A stretch of 64,000 nt of DNA from Ulota crispa (Eukaryota; Streptophyta; Bryopsida; Orthotrichales; Orthotrichaceae): contig OY987243.1 in NCBI GenBank assembly GCA_963920765.1, forward strand, positions 29,449,060 through 29,513,059, given 5' to 3'. Below are positions 37,910 to 49,591 of this stretch, one piece after another. The position numbers and the translations under genes were made by a program. How positions within the stretch are numbered: position 1 is the stretch's first letter; every line of letters begins with the position of its first letter. Under the pieces are notes generated by a model. The model saw nothing but the letters and a program-made list of their open reading frames with translations. It was not told the origin of the DNA and did no database searches.

Positions 37910-38533
37910 CTAATTTAAAGTAAAAAAAAGTTTAAAATAAAAAAAGATTTTAAAGTCAAAGTAAAAGATTAAAGTAAAAGGAACTAAAAGGTTCTAGAAG
38001 TAATGTCTCTAGCAATACTTTTTTATTTTCTCAATCAAGAGAGCTCATGCTTGCATTTTTTGGAATTCAACTAGATGCTTAAAACTTTTTGGTCTCTCAT
38101 TTGAAAACTTGAGTTTTGCATGAAAAGATTGCAATTTCCTCTTGTGAAAATGCTTCAAAAAAATTATATTATTCTTGAGGTTTGAAACCATCTTATCTAG
38201 AGACATTAATTTCTCATGTGAAAAATGATGATTTTCTCAAAATGTATACATATATATTATCTCATATGAGAAAACCAAAAAGTTTGCACACCTAACAAAA
38301 TGTGCAAAATAGCAAGTATGGTTCATTTATGAGAAAAAAACCAGAAGCATGAGCTCTCTTGAGTGATATATATGAAAAACTGACAAAAAAGAACCTTAAA
38401 TTGATCGCAAAAAGTCAAGTTTTATCCATGGCAAATGAAGGAGAGAAAATCAAATTTAACCGCTAAATAAAATGAGCTTTTGAAACCCCCGCAATACTTC
38501 TCCCTTTCGTTTTGTGACAGAAAACAAATTGTA

Positions 38534-38949
38534 AGGTAACCGCACCCATACCTGAGCGTTTACGGGTGTTTACGGGTTTAGGGTACTTCAGAGTCTCGGA
38601 AAATTCAGGATTTTTTTTTGTAGGGTTAGTCTTTCAACAAGCTATCATGGAATATAATTTTTGTGGAAAAAAATATTATAGATTATTTTATATTAAAGGG
38701 CAAAGTTGCAACTCATAAGATCCCTATTAATAATTCTAGATTATCCTTGAAATTGTTTTGATGTGTTCCTATACATGTGTTTGACGATCCCAATTCTGAC
38801 CATTTCACAACAACTTAGCAATTGACATGTGGCAAGATTTGCTTATGCAAGTGGCATTCACTGCTACATTTTGGGTTCATAGTGAGTGGTGAACACCTCA
38901 AAAGTAGGGCTATGCTTTGGGGACTGCTCATGTATGGGTGCTATTACTT
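38534..38949. mobile_element. TA-targeting AGGTA-ended MITE
   Basis: 416 bp. Left aggtaaccgcacccatac, right gtatgggtgctattactt, flanked by TA. Absent from the matching place in 40976-42592. Confidence 0.65.
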
Positions 38950-39118
38950 TAAGTACATCAAAAGCTTATATTGAGTTGAAGCTTCACAGAGGGCATGCAG
39001 GGGAGGGATGGGGGCAGGTGGAGGGCCTTGGTGAAACTGCACTCTATGATCCTCTTGAATTGAAGCAAACTCGTGCCCTATTCTTGTTGCTTTTAGGTTG
39101 CTTTAACAATTAGGTTGC

Positions 39119-39477
39119 CTTAGAGCATCTCCTATCGCCTTCTAAATGAAGCCCTTGGAAATTAGGTTTGGAAAGGACAAGAGTAGCAAATAGCGCAACA
39201 AGGCGTGAAGTTCCCCTGTAGCCTGGAAGGTTTCAAGCCTACACTTGCATTACAACAAATCACATTGGTACATGCATGTAGCTAGCAACGTGAATAGTGC
39301 TTGGTAGGGACCGTGAAAGGGGCCTGGAGAAAGCTCAAATCTGAAGGGAAAGGGCTCTCACTATGAAGGCCCGCACCTGCAAAAAATGAATAGTGTGCTA
39401 TTGGGGACTCAAAACAAAGAAGTTGTTATGGCTAGAGAGCGCATCGCTCCAATGGCGGGTGGCAGGAGATGCTCTTA
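39119..39477. mobile_element. AGAGCATCTCC-ended MITE, copy 2
   Basis: Ends ttagagcatctcctatcg..ggcaggagatgctctta. Interior differs from the other copies. Confidence 0.6.
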
Positions 39478-39580
39478 CACTAGTAAGTTCCCTCATGACT
39501 CATCATTTAGCCACTTATAAGCGCATTCAACTCTCTGTATACATGGATTTCACATGATTTGCAACTTGATAGCCTCAAAC

Positions 39581-39966
39581 TTAACCCCTAAATGCCATGA
39601 GGACTTTCTTTGTCCTAAACCCTAAAAAAGCATACTATATAACAAAAAAAGTTGTTTTTCATTTGTTTTTTTTCCAAAGTGACCATAAACACATGATCCA
39701 TCATAGAAGGCAAATAACAATCTTATCAAATATACTCATGTTTTTAGGTAACCCAAATTGTGAGAAAATTCAAAATCACAATGTTAGGTTCCAAGCTACC
39801 CTTATTGCAATTTTCATAAGGTCAACATACGCTATTGACCTTTGAAACGTTTAGAAGCAATATCATTAGTGCCCATCAATCAAAAACTATTGAAGCTACA
39901 TTATAAATAGTGTTGAAGTTACAGTATGGGTAGGCCACAGCCACCTATTGGACATTTAAGGGTTAA
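39581..39966. mobile_element. TTAA element, small
   Basis: 386 bp, left ttaacccctaaatgccatga, right ggacatttaagggttaa. Its interior (catgatccatcat) recurs reversed near 58365, where only fragments and a right end (gcatttaagggttag) remain. Confidence 0.7.
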
Positions 39967-40212
39967 CACTTAAAAAGATATATATATTTTTTGAAGGGTT
40001 CTCAAAATTCTTGTTCTCCACCCTTGCATTTCAAATATGCCCCATAAATGATAATCATTAGAAAGTTTTATCAAGGGGAATTTAATAGGATAAAGCTCAC
40101 CAAACTTAGGATGAATAGTGTTTTGAAAAGCCATTGCTTGACACAATAAGAAGGAATGCCTTGAGAGTATGTTGAGGGGCTTGGAGCATTTATAATTCAT
40201 GCTTGAAAAATG

Positions 40213-40613
40213 TTAGAGCATTTCCACAAAGGGCTTCCCTATCCCTATTTTCATTTGGATGAAGGGGGAGCCAAGATGAAGATAGGGAAAGGCAAGCCCT
40301 ACTAGTGCTTCTCCATATGGGAGCTTTTTCCTCCGTAGTTACTAAAATAGGTTGGGAGAGGTGGCCCAAGAGAGGAATTAGGAGTGAAAGGGAGTAACAT
40401 ATTACGGAGTACACTTTTTTGGGAAAAGTGAAGACACACTTTACCACATTTGGTTTCCTTGTATGGCCTCTTGTATAGGAAATTGGGGCTGTAGTTCTCA
40501 TTCAATTTTTCTAAATATTTGAGGATATATGCTTTTGGTGGGGGAGGATTCTCCCCTATCCAAATGAACTACATCATATAGATAGGGAAGCCCCTTGGTA
40601 GAGATGCTCTTAG
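40213..40613. mobile_element. AGAGCATCTCC-ended MITE, copy 3
   Basis: Ends ttagagcatttccacaaa..ttggtagagatgctctta, with longer inverted matches inside (agggcttccctatcc near 40230, gatagggaagcccc near 40585). Confidence 0.6.
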
Positions 40614-40657
40614 ACCCTAAGAAAGCAAAGCTAGAGATACACAAAAGGCACCATGTA

Positions 40658-40971
40658 AGGTAGGAACACCCATAAGCGTTAGTATCCCCATAATTGTCAC
40701 TTTTAAAATCTTGAAAAATATATAGAAGTAAATAGATGTAATTACAAGGATGTACAACATGTGAACTTGAAACCTTAGTGTTGGTTATGGTTATAATGGC
40801 AGTTTGCTCCTTAAAAATTCACAACTTATTCTTATAGTATCCAAATAATACATTCAAAAGTGCAAACTAGTTATTTTGCTATTGCTAACAAGACCCTATA
40901 ATTTGCTAGATGTTTATTAATAGTCGTCATGTTCAAAACCATTAAATTAACACTTATGGGTGTTCCTACCT
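40658..40971. mobile_element. AGGTA-ended MITE, family C, opposite orientation
   Basis: 314 bp, ends aggtaggaacacccataagc..cttatgggtgttcctacct, TA on both sides. Confidence 0.75.
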
Positions 40972-40975
40972 TAAG

Positions 40976-42592
40976 GCACCTTCTTTTCTAACCCCTTCCC
41001 AAAAAAGAGATGCCTTGAGCCTAAAAGCGGATTCCAAAGATAAAGCGCACCTTCTTTATGGAAAGGCTACCAAAGAGGTGTTTTACATTGCATAAGGTCC
41101 CCTTCCAAGGGCGTTTTTGTAAGATTTCAATTGAGTAGGTTTTTTTGCAAAAAAGAATCCCTCTAGAAATCAAGAGCTTTGTGACAAGCAAGTTCTACAA
41201 AATTAAAAGGCAATTATTCCTTATGAAAAGATAATCATGTTTGAGTAAGTTTCATACTTGACACTATTATTGCATGCAAATGGAGTGGCTTTTGTAAACT
41301 TAAGCAGCTCTTGCTCCTTATTACAAAACACAATAATTTATAGCAGTGCAAAAAAATTTGGGTTTAATATAAACATTGTTTTCAAGAATTTGGATTGAAA
41401 GCCAAAATATGAGCTAAGTAGATGTGCCTTGTTGAGGACTTCATGCATATATATACATACATTATTTTTAGATACCACACCTTCTTGCACTGCTACAAAA
41501 GTTATACAGCACATTTTTGTTCACAATTCACCTTATGCTCAACAAGTATAATCCACAGTTTCACATTGCGCATGTTTGCATTGATCATTGTTTTGTTGTT
41601 GACTAATTTACTAAATTGCAATGTTTAGAGAAGAGCTTTGCTTGATAGGGCGTGCACACCTAGGTACTTTTGCAAGTTAACTTTTTTTCCCTTTTGGGTT
41701 TTTAGTGATAAAAACAAAATTTATTTTTCACAATGGTTTAAGGCCTTTTTTTTGTCTTTTCTCTTGTTTTCCTCTTGAGAAAGTCCATACTTTTTATTTT
41801 CTCATGCACACAAGAGAACCCATGCTTGCACTCTTTTGCATCCGACTAGGTGCATAAAAGTTTTTGGTTTCTCATTTGAAAACTTGAGTTTTGCATGAAA
41901 GGTTGCAGTTTCCTTTTGTGAAAACACTAGAAGAGAAAATACCCTAAACAATTAATTTATAATGACTGCAATTGTTCTAAACAACTATATGACTTCTTAA
42001 ATACAATTATTTAGGACATATGTAGTTATTCGAGACCAATATTTATTGCACATTTTCTTCTAGTGAAATGCTCCATCAAAAACTATGTTATGATTGACGT
42101 TTGAAATTGTCTTTGGTTAGACAAAGTTTTCTTGAAGAATTTCTCATGTGAAAATAAGTTGTTTTCTCAAAAAAAGGCAATATAAAATAACATACATATA
42201 TATTATATATAATAATAGACATATTGTATATATTGTTATTATTATGATGATAATTATGGTGATGATTGTTATTATTTATTCTCATGAGAAAATTAAACAG
42301 TATGCGCACTAACAAAGTGTGCAAAAGAGCAAGCATGGGGTCTCTTACGTGAGAAAACAAGAAACATGAGCTGTCTTGAATGATAAACTTTTAAAAGACA
42401 ACAAGATTCTTAAATTGACCACGAGAAATCCAGTTTTCTCCGTAGCAAATGAAGGAGAGAATCAAGTTTAGTTGTTGAATATAATGAGCGTTGAAACCCC
42501 CTAATATTTCTCACTTTTGTTTTGTGGTGGAAAAAAGGTTGCAAGTAAAGCAAAAGCTTTTCTTGAGTTCAGGCTTCATAGAGAGCGGGACA
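40976..42592. repeat. second copy of the ~1.4-kb repeat, holding empty sites
   Basis: Order and sequence match the pieces of 32683-39000, but the TTAA elements, the HD2 element and the 38534 MITE are absent. It carries its own 141-bp CACTA-like insertion at 41925-42065. Part of the same repeat (about 51640-51850) also recurs upstream of the FatB gene. Confidence 0.75.
41925..42065. mobile_element. small CACTA-like MITE
   Basis: 141 bp, ends CACTAGAAGA..TCTTCTAGTG, flanked by AAA on both sides. The other copy of the host repeat has the uninterrupted site gtgaaaatgctt near 38143. A 3-bp duplication with CACTA ends fits the CACTA superfamily. Confidence 0.75.
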
Positions 42593-42686
42593 AAGCTATT
42601 TGGTGAGTTTAAAACTGTGAGCTATGAGTAGGGAGTAGGGATTCAAGATTTTGTGAGCAAGAATGAATTCTCAATTCAAAATTAAT

Positions 42687-42687
<1 letters not shown>

Positions 42688-42718
<31 letters not shown>
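42688..42718. repeat. poly(T) tract
   Basis: About 30 T in a row. No clear retroposed body next to it. Confidence 0.7.
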
Positions 42719-42719
<1 letters not shown>

Positions 42720-43030
42720 ACAAGTTTTTTAAGAGATAATAGTTTAGAATACACAATTTTACGGTCCTACATACAAGCTTATTGGTGGATTTTATTATTT
42801 TAACAAAAAATCCTAACTCATCATCCACGGTTCACAAATCCTTGCTCATGAAATAACATTCCTTGGCCTTAAAGCTACCCCTTAGACACATCATGTGTGG
42901 AAATTTCAAAGGAAAAAAAAAAAGAAAATCCCATTGGTAGTGAGCTGCCTAAAATTACCATGTTGCCAAAAAAGGGTTTTCAAGGCTTTAGGGGGTTAAG
43001 AGCCAAAAACCATTACTTTACTTCTGAAAC

Positions 43031-43663
43031 TTAACCCCTAAATGCCCAAGGCCTTTTTGAGCTTCTAGGAATTTGCTTTAGATTAAACAAAAAGCCAAGA
43101 TATTGATAACTTGTATCAGTTTTTTTAAAATTGTAACCTTAGTTACAAACTCAAACTAGATATGTTAAAGATCAAATAGGAAAAGAAAACACAACAATAT
43201 CACTTATGGATTGAAATATTACTCCATAGTCCATATAATATTTGATCATGAGGGTGTTAAACCTATGAAAATGACTTGAAGTCTTTCCATCCTCTTTTTA
43301 CATGTCAAGTCTAAAAAATGGATCACCAAAAATATATGAGGTTAAAGGACATAACATATGTAACTCCAAACGGTTTACGGCTTTTCAAAATTTCTTTCAC
43401 ACATTTTAAAAATGAATTTCTAGTGCACATTTTTCTCCAAGATATAAAGTATTTGAGGCTCATTTCCAAGAGCTCTCAACACCACAAAAAGGCAAGATTG
43501 CAATGGACACCCTTGCTAAAAATCTTGAATAGAAAAATCATACTTTTGATGCTAATACTAGAATTCAAAGATTTTTTTTCAAAAATATATAAATACTAGG
43601 TTTTATTAAACTTTAAAGTATTGTTGACACTAGAATTTGGTGCCTTAGGCATTTAAGAGTTAA
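43031..43663. mobile_element. TTAA element, family A, best-kept copy
   Basis: 633 bp. Left ttaacccctaaatgcccaag, right ccttaggcatttaagagttaa, TTAA at both ends. Confidence 0.75.
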
Positions 43664-43752
43664 TTAACTTGTAATAATTGTCACCATTACAAACTAGCAA
43701 AAAGATCATCAGTTTATGAGCACCATGGAGCAACTATAGACTTTCACCTAAT

Positions 43753-44195
43753 TTAGAGCATCTCCACTGGTCCGGCAAAGTGCAAGTTTGTTGAAGGAGT
43801 TTGAGTGGGCCCTCAAAGGCAGTTCAGAGCGGGGATCTCCATTGGTGCAAGAAGGAGCAAATGTGCTAGAGGATCAGCTGCCTTGTTCTAAGCAAGGACA
43901 GTGCTTTTTGTGGCACAAAGTCACTCAGATTTTATGATAGCTCAAATGAGAGACATTGTCTTGCAAATTGAAGACCTCCCATTGGCACCAAGAATAGCAA
44001 TCCCCGACATCCACGTCTGCAATCCAGAATTTTAACTCGCTAAAAGAGAAGAGAGATCCAAGAGGTCACCATCCCTGGAGCCTAGTTTAACAAGGCCGCT
44101 CTCAAAATTTGCATGCAAGAGGCATCGATGGAAATCCAAATAGCCTTCGGCCACGCTGTTTGAGCAGCTTAAGTCAACTGGTGGAGATGCTCTTA
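43753..44195. mobile_element. AGAGCATCTCC-ended MITE, copy 4
   Basis: Ends ttagagcatctccactggt..actggtggagatgctctta. Some GC-richer interior but no gene recognised. Confidence 0.65.
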
Positions 44196-45390
44196 CCTAG
44201 CAACCACGTTGAAAGAAACACATTGACTACTAACCCACTGTAACTCCAACTTCATGTGGCCCCAAAACAAAATCTCATCACATAGCATTCTCCACCTGCC
44301 CTAGCTACTTCTCTTTAACCTCATAGGATCAAATCTACAAGCCCTTTACACCAAAGAGTCAAGGGCCATTTTGGTCCCAATAGTACTCAATCTTTGCTTT
44401 TCATTGGTTCAATTTACAACAATGAGTCTCAAGGCCTTTACACCATGTGTCAATGTTGAACTTTTGAAACTTATATTAATGCTCAAAAGATAAGATCCAA
44501 CATGGGCCCTAAGGCCAAAGATTTGGGTTCACCATAAATCAGAATGCCAATTTGTGGATGAGGGTTGTTTTCACATTTCATTGAAATACCAATTGTTTTA
44601 ATAAGAATTTTTTACGTGTTCCTCCAAATTAACAAAGTAGCATGGAATCAAAATTTCAACACTTGTACTTGAGTCTCCATTCCTTCTCTTTTGAAATATT
44701 TAGGTTTTGTAGCTATTTCAATCTTTTGGCATTATAGCATCTAGACGTACAAGGAAAGGCCGTCATGACACTCCTATTTTGATGCATGCTTGAGGCTATT
44801 ATCGATACCATGTGCATTAAAATTTTGGTTCAAATGGCCTGAAGTATTGATGACCTCAACTAGTAATGTAAAGATTTGCTTAGGATTCAAAGAAACTCTA
44901 TCATGAGTTCAATAAATATGGACTATCACCTAAAAAATAAAATCAAAAATATTTATTTTGAAGAGAATCAGATCCATATCTTTGTAAGCAATTCAAAGTA
45001 TCTTCTCCACAAATAGTTTAAAAAGGTGAGAAAGCACAATACTTGCAAAAAAAAAAAGGGACTGCGTTATATTTATTTTTTACACAAAATTTTGTAACTC
45101 CATTTCTCATGAAATTTCCATTATTTATCAATTTTGCGGTCCCTACTTTGAATCAGGCCAATGTTCTGACTCTGCCATTATAATAAAACCGTCGATATAT
45201 ATCACTATTGGGACGGAGTCAAAAATTGGATCATAGGTTTGTTGGAGACACGCCTGGTTCATGTTACTCCCTCTGTCCCAATATAAAGCTCCAAATTAGG
45301 CATACTTCTTGTCCCACTAAAAAGCTCCCTTTTGCTCATTTCAATTGTTGAAAAAGTTTTTGTCATATCCAATGATTCCATGGGGGCAAG

Positions 45391-46071
45391 TTAACCCCTA
45401 ATTTTTTTTTGTGTTTACAGGCCCAAAACTGCTTCAAATTACTAGTCCCCAAACCAGGGTCAAAATCTTCATTGAAACTTATTTTTTAACAAACCCAACC
45501 GTAGGATCCTTTGGTTGACTTGCACAAGTACATTGTCCCAAAATTTCAGAATGAATGTACCCACCAATTGCAAGATCAATGTGCCCAAATTTCAAAATGT
45601 AGGCTTTTCTAGTCCTTCCAAAAGGTGAAGTTTTGATTTTCAAACTTTTTAGAAAAAAACACATATGTTGTATTTCTTGTGCAATTTTGGCAATATGTTG
45701 GAAAATGGGTTGAAAGCATATGTAAAAAAACTTAACCAAAAAAAAATTTGGATTCATTTTTACAAAAATTGTAAAGTGAAAGGTATTGATGAATCAAAGA
45801 TATAACTAATATGCTAATAAGTTTTGGAAGAATATGAAAATTGTTAATCCCAATGGTGAGAATGCTCTAATAGACAAATAGTAACTTTGCTTTTCATTTT
45901 CATTTGTAACTTTTCAAAATTGAGAGTAAAAGATAATTTTGTATGTTTTTTCTACCCTCTTCCTACCTTCTTTGCCTGCAAAAGAAAACTCCTTGTAACT
46001 CTTACCTCATTATTTGGAATTGAGTGATTCAATTTTTTTTGAGTAGGTATCAATCTATACAATTCTATAAA

Positions 46072-46126
<55 letters not shown>

Positions 46127-46333
46127 GCTGCCCGATTTGACATTGAAATTGAAAAAACCTTATAACTTTTGCATTACTTATTGGAATGACATGAAATAAA
46201 GTTTCACATGTAGAGTATGATGAGTAGCATGCATCCTAAAAATTCATGAAAAAATTCCAAATTATGAAGTCAATAGAGCCTGCCCGAGTTCTCATAAAGC
46301 TCAAAGTGCGTTCCTTGGGCCATTAGGGGTTAA
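45391..46333. mobile_element. TTAA element inside a Stowaway-like element
   Basis: 943 bp, left ttaacccctaattttttttt, right gggccattaggggttaa. The matching place in 63339-63756 is uninterrupted. Contains a (TA)n tract at about 46077-46111. Confidence 0.7.
46077..46126. repeat. (TA)n followed by poly(T)
   Basis: TA dinucleotides to about 46111, then a T run. Confidence 0.85.
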
Positions 46334-46497
46334 GCAACTAAAGAGCAATGCTCTCCTATAAAGCTTGGCCTTGCCCATATGAGGTACCATTGCTGCTACT
46401 AATCTTTAAATCATCAGTAATGAGGAGCTAGCAACATGTACAAATATGGTACTTTTTGCATGGAATTTGGGTGCCCAAACAGCCCCACATCAAAGCT

Positions 46498-48584
46498 CAG
46501 CTATGCTAAGGTGTGAGCGTTGAGCAATGAGTAGTTGGATTTGAGCAGTGAAAATTCACATTTTACTAAAAAAAATATTTTTTAAAACAAGAAATAGTGA
46601 GGTTAAGCCAAAAAATAGTAATGAAAAAACTAATAAAATTGACAAAGTACTAATTGAACTTGGAAGAAAAGAGCTTTTGTAAATTCATTTAATGTCTAGA
46701 TAATATTTACAAAGGCAAAAATGGTGAAGATTCTATCTTACGCGCAAGAAGAGAACTTTGAATTGGATGAAAAATGAATTTTGGTCATCCATGATCAAAA
46801 ATATTCATCCAATCATTAATCCAAGTATCATCCAATGAAAGAGATTATGACATGGATTTGGGTACATAATGTTTTTCTTTTTGCTTTTTCTTTTTTTCTT
46901 TTTCTTTTTTTTGCTAAAAAATTGTGTGTTGTTTTTTTTACAGATATTTTTTGTGTGTTTTAGGACCCTCCTCAGAACTTGAAGGCCCACTTTTGGTGGT
47001 TTTCAACTTTGTAAAAGCCTCCTTGGAATCCAAGGAGCACTTCTAAAAATATTTTTATTTTTATTTTTTGATTTTTCAGATTTTTTTGTGTGTATTAGGA
47101 CCCTCCTTGGAATCTGGAGGCCCAATTTTGGTGGTTTTTGACTTTGTAAAAGCCTCCTTGGAATTCGAGGAGCATTTCTAAAAATAGATTTTCTTTTTTG
47201 GATTTTGTTTTTGTGTATTAGGACCTTCCTCGGAATCAAGAGGCCCACTTTTGGTGGTTTTAGACTTTGTAAAAGCCTCCTCGGAATCCAAGGAGCACTT
47301 CTAAAAATATATTTTTATTTTATTTATTTATTTTTGGATTTTTTTTTTGTGCTTTAAGACCCTTCTCAAAACCTGAAGGCCTATTTGTGCATGTTATGAA
47401 TTTTGTAAAGGAGTCATAGAATTTGTTAAAATTGCACAATTCATCAAAGGTCAACAAAATCTAGATTATTTAATAAGTAATTTAGTTGTTATTGCTTGAA
47501 ATCAGCTACAATGACCTTTTTAGAAAGAAAATTGTCAAATTTATCTAATCCTTGCCTTGTAAATGCAATCACTACAATGAATTGTACAATTTTAACAAAT
47601 TTTATGACTCCTTTATAAAATTCATAACGTGCACAAATAGGCCTTCAGGTTCCAAGGAGGGTCCTAAAGCACAATAACCAAGTCCAAAAAAATAAAAAAA
47701 TAAATTTTTAGAAGTGCTCCTCCATGTTTTGAGGAGGGTCCTAATACACAAAAACAAAATCCAAAAAAATTTATTTTTAGAAGTGCTCCTCGGATTTTGA
47801 GGAGGCTATTATAAAGTCTAAAACAACCAAAAGTGGGCCTCCAAATTCCAAGGAGGGTCCTAATACACAAAAAAAAATCCAAAAAAAAAAAAAAATCTAA
47901 TTTTAGAAGTGCTCTTCGGATTCTGAGGAGGCTTTTACAAAGTCAAAAACCACCAAAAGTGAGCCTCTAGGTTTTGAGGAGGGTCCTAGCACACAAAAAA
48001 AATCCAAAAATAAAAACAAAAATAAATTAAATCTATTTTTAGAAGTGCTCCAATTGTGAGGAGGCTTTTACAAAATTTAAACCACCAAAAGTGGGCCCCC
48101 AAGTTTTGAGGAGGGTCCTAGCACACAAAAAAAAAAAAATTAAAAATTAAATCTATTTTTAAAAATGCTCCTCAGATTTTGAGGAGGCTTTTACAAAATC
48201 TGAACCACCATAAGTGGGCCTCCAAGGTTCTGAGAAGGATCCTAAAACACACAAACAAAATCCGTTGCTTTGATTTGTATTTGTGATATATCTTTTTAAA
48301 CAGGTTTGCATCATATTTGTTGTCATCTTTTCATTTACATTCATCCATTTCAATTTTCATTCATCCAATATATTTTTTCATTTGTTTGTTTTAGTGGATG
48401 AATTTCAGTCATCATCCATTTCTTTTTTTCATATAGTAATCACTTTTGTTACTTACAATCATGTGCAACTCCCTAAAATATGATTTTCAATTTTCAAAGT
48501 TTCATGAAAAGTCTGCCCATTGCTCAACACTCATTGCTCAATGCTCAACTCTCATTGCTCCCTGCTCAGAGTTTAGCAACCCTG
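46498..48584. mobile_element. Mutator-like foldback with converging tandem units
   Basis: 2087 bp. Ends cagctatgctaaggtgtgag and its imperfect complement, with a perfect 10-bp duplication catcaaagct (46488-46497, 48585-48594). Inside, three units of about 125 bp (46955-47345; each has gtaaaagcctcctt and a gaggcccac-type block) face about five inverted units (47640-48250). The spacer also begins and ends with inverted sequence (aggcctatttgtgc). No coding. Confidence 0.8.
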
Positions 48585-49266
48585 CATCAAAGCTGGAGAT
48601 TTTGCACACATTTGGTAGATGATATATTGATTCTAGAACACATGTGTCAATAGTAAAAAGACTAAAACAATGAGGAGCCGGCAGCCTTCACAAACTATGC
48701 ACAATTATGGTACTTTTTGCATGGAATTTGGGTATCTAAACGGCAACATAAAATCTTGAGATTTTGCAGATATTTGGTAGGTGGTATATTGAGTCTAGAA
48801 TGCATTTGTCACTAACATAATGACTAAAAGTACAATTAATCCCTCATGGAGAAGTTTTTTGGAGCTTTATAATGGGACAGAGGGAGTATTAGTTACTAAG
48901 TTTTTAGCAAAACTGCAAAAAACAGTGTTAAACTTGATCTTCTAGCAACTTTTTTTGCAATAATACTAGCACCTTGAGCCGCTTCTGGAAACTTGGGACA
49001 AATTATCTGTAGTTCTGGTAGCTAGAAGACAATTCCATACCACAAGGGAGAAGTGAAGTTACCCAAAAGAAAGTTTGGGAGGTATCTTACACAGAAGCCA
49101 AGTTGGTGCTACTAGGACAAAGTCACTTGTAGCATAATTATTTATTAGCTTTTGATAACAAGCAGGAGGAGGTTTTGTATCAAGAGGAGAAACCCTAAGA
49201 AAGGCTTAGGAAGTACCTTTCTCAGAGGCAAACATGTGCTACAAAGACAAAATCACTCATAACGTA

Positions 49267-49591
49267 AGGTAGTGTGCTTGTAAACCGTTATTTAAGGGCT
49301 AAAACTAAATTTTGGGGAGGTGAAACTTTTTGAAATAATTTTCAATAAATTTTTGTTGAAAGACAAGAGGAATTGGCATCTATCCCAAGTGTTTTCATAG
49401 TTTATGAAACTTTGTGGAATTAGTTATGAAAATTTGAAGTTGAAAGATCATAGGTGCTCTAAAACAACTCACCTTTCAAATATTTGTCTCATGTATATTA
49501 TTAAAAGGTTGTGAATAAGACATGTACTAGAACAGTACATTTGGGAAGGTGAGCGGTTTTAGAGCATGAGCGGAATATGAGCAAACTACCT
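49267..49591. mobile_element. AGGTA-ended MITE, family M
   Basis: 325 bp, ends aggtagtgtgcttg..caaactacct, flanked by TA. Interior matches 810-1135 in opposite orientation (caataaatttttgttgaaag, then ggaattggcatct). Confidence 0.7.

Larger units (their letters stand above)
35239..38015. mobile_element. TIR transposable element carrying the HD2-type gene
   Basis: Left end 35239 (ttgttagggacattacttct) and right end 38015 are inverted copies over about 80 bp with only a handful of mismatches, once the TTAA element inside the left TIR (35282-36209) is removed. The flanking duplication is TAC (35236-35238 and 38016-38018); moving one base inward gives ATACT with TG..CA ends. The related repeat at 41740-41800 has the uninterrupted site (gtccatactttttatt), with matching sequence on both sides. 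Without the nested insertion the element is about 1.85 kb. Its only visible coding content is the HD2 gene; no transposase is seen. Superfamily unassigned. Confidence 0.85.
32683..39000. repeat. interrupted copy of a ~1.4-kb dispersed repeat
   Basis: After removing the insertions at 32990, 34258, 35239 (with 35282 nested) and 38534, the pieces line up in order with 40976-42592. Shared blocks include the start (aaagatagagcgcacctt versus aaagataaagcgcacctt), a block beginning gagctcatgcttgcattttt, and the end near gaagcttcacagagggc. Ends are approximate. No coding function recognised. Confidence 0.75.
45267..48886. mobile_element. Stowaway-like element enlarged by two nested insertions
   Basis: Ends ctccctctgtcccaatataa..ttataatgggacagagggag, flanked by TA. 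The ends match the Tc1/mariner Stowaway group. The intact relative at 63339-63756 is 418 bp. Here a TTAA element (45391-46333) and a foldback (46498-48584) bring it to 3620 bp. Confidence 0.8.

Noticed and set aside
35239..38015. reading the HD2 locus as an LTR element because of possible TG..CA ends and a 5-bp duplication
   Set aside because: The terminal repeats are inverted, not direct, and there is no gag or pol sequence.
42688..42718. poly(T) as the tail of a retroposed gene
   Set aside because: No coding body or target duplication found on either side.
46805..47248. Lys/Arg-rich frames over the foldback arms
   Set aside because: They are products of the tandem units and T runs; units further along break the frame.
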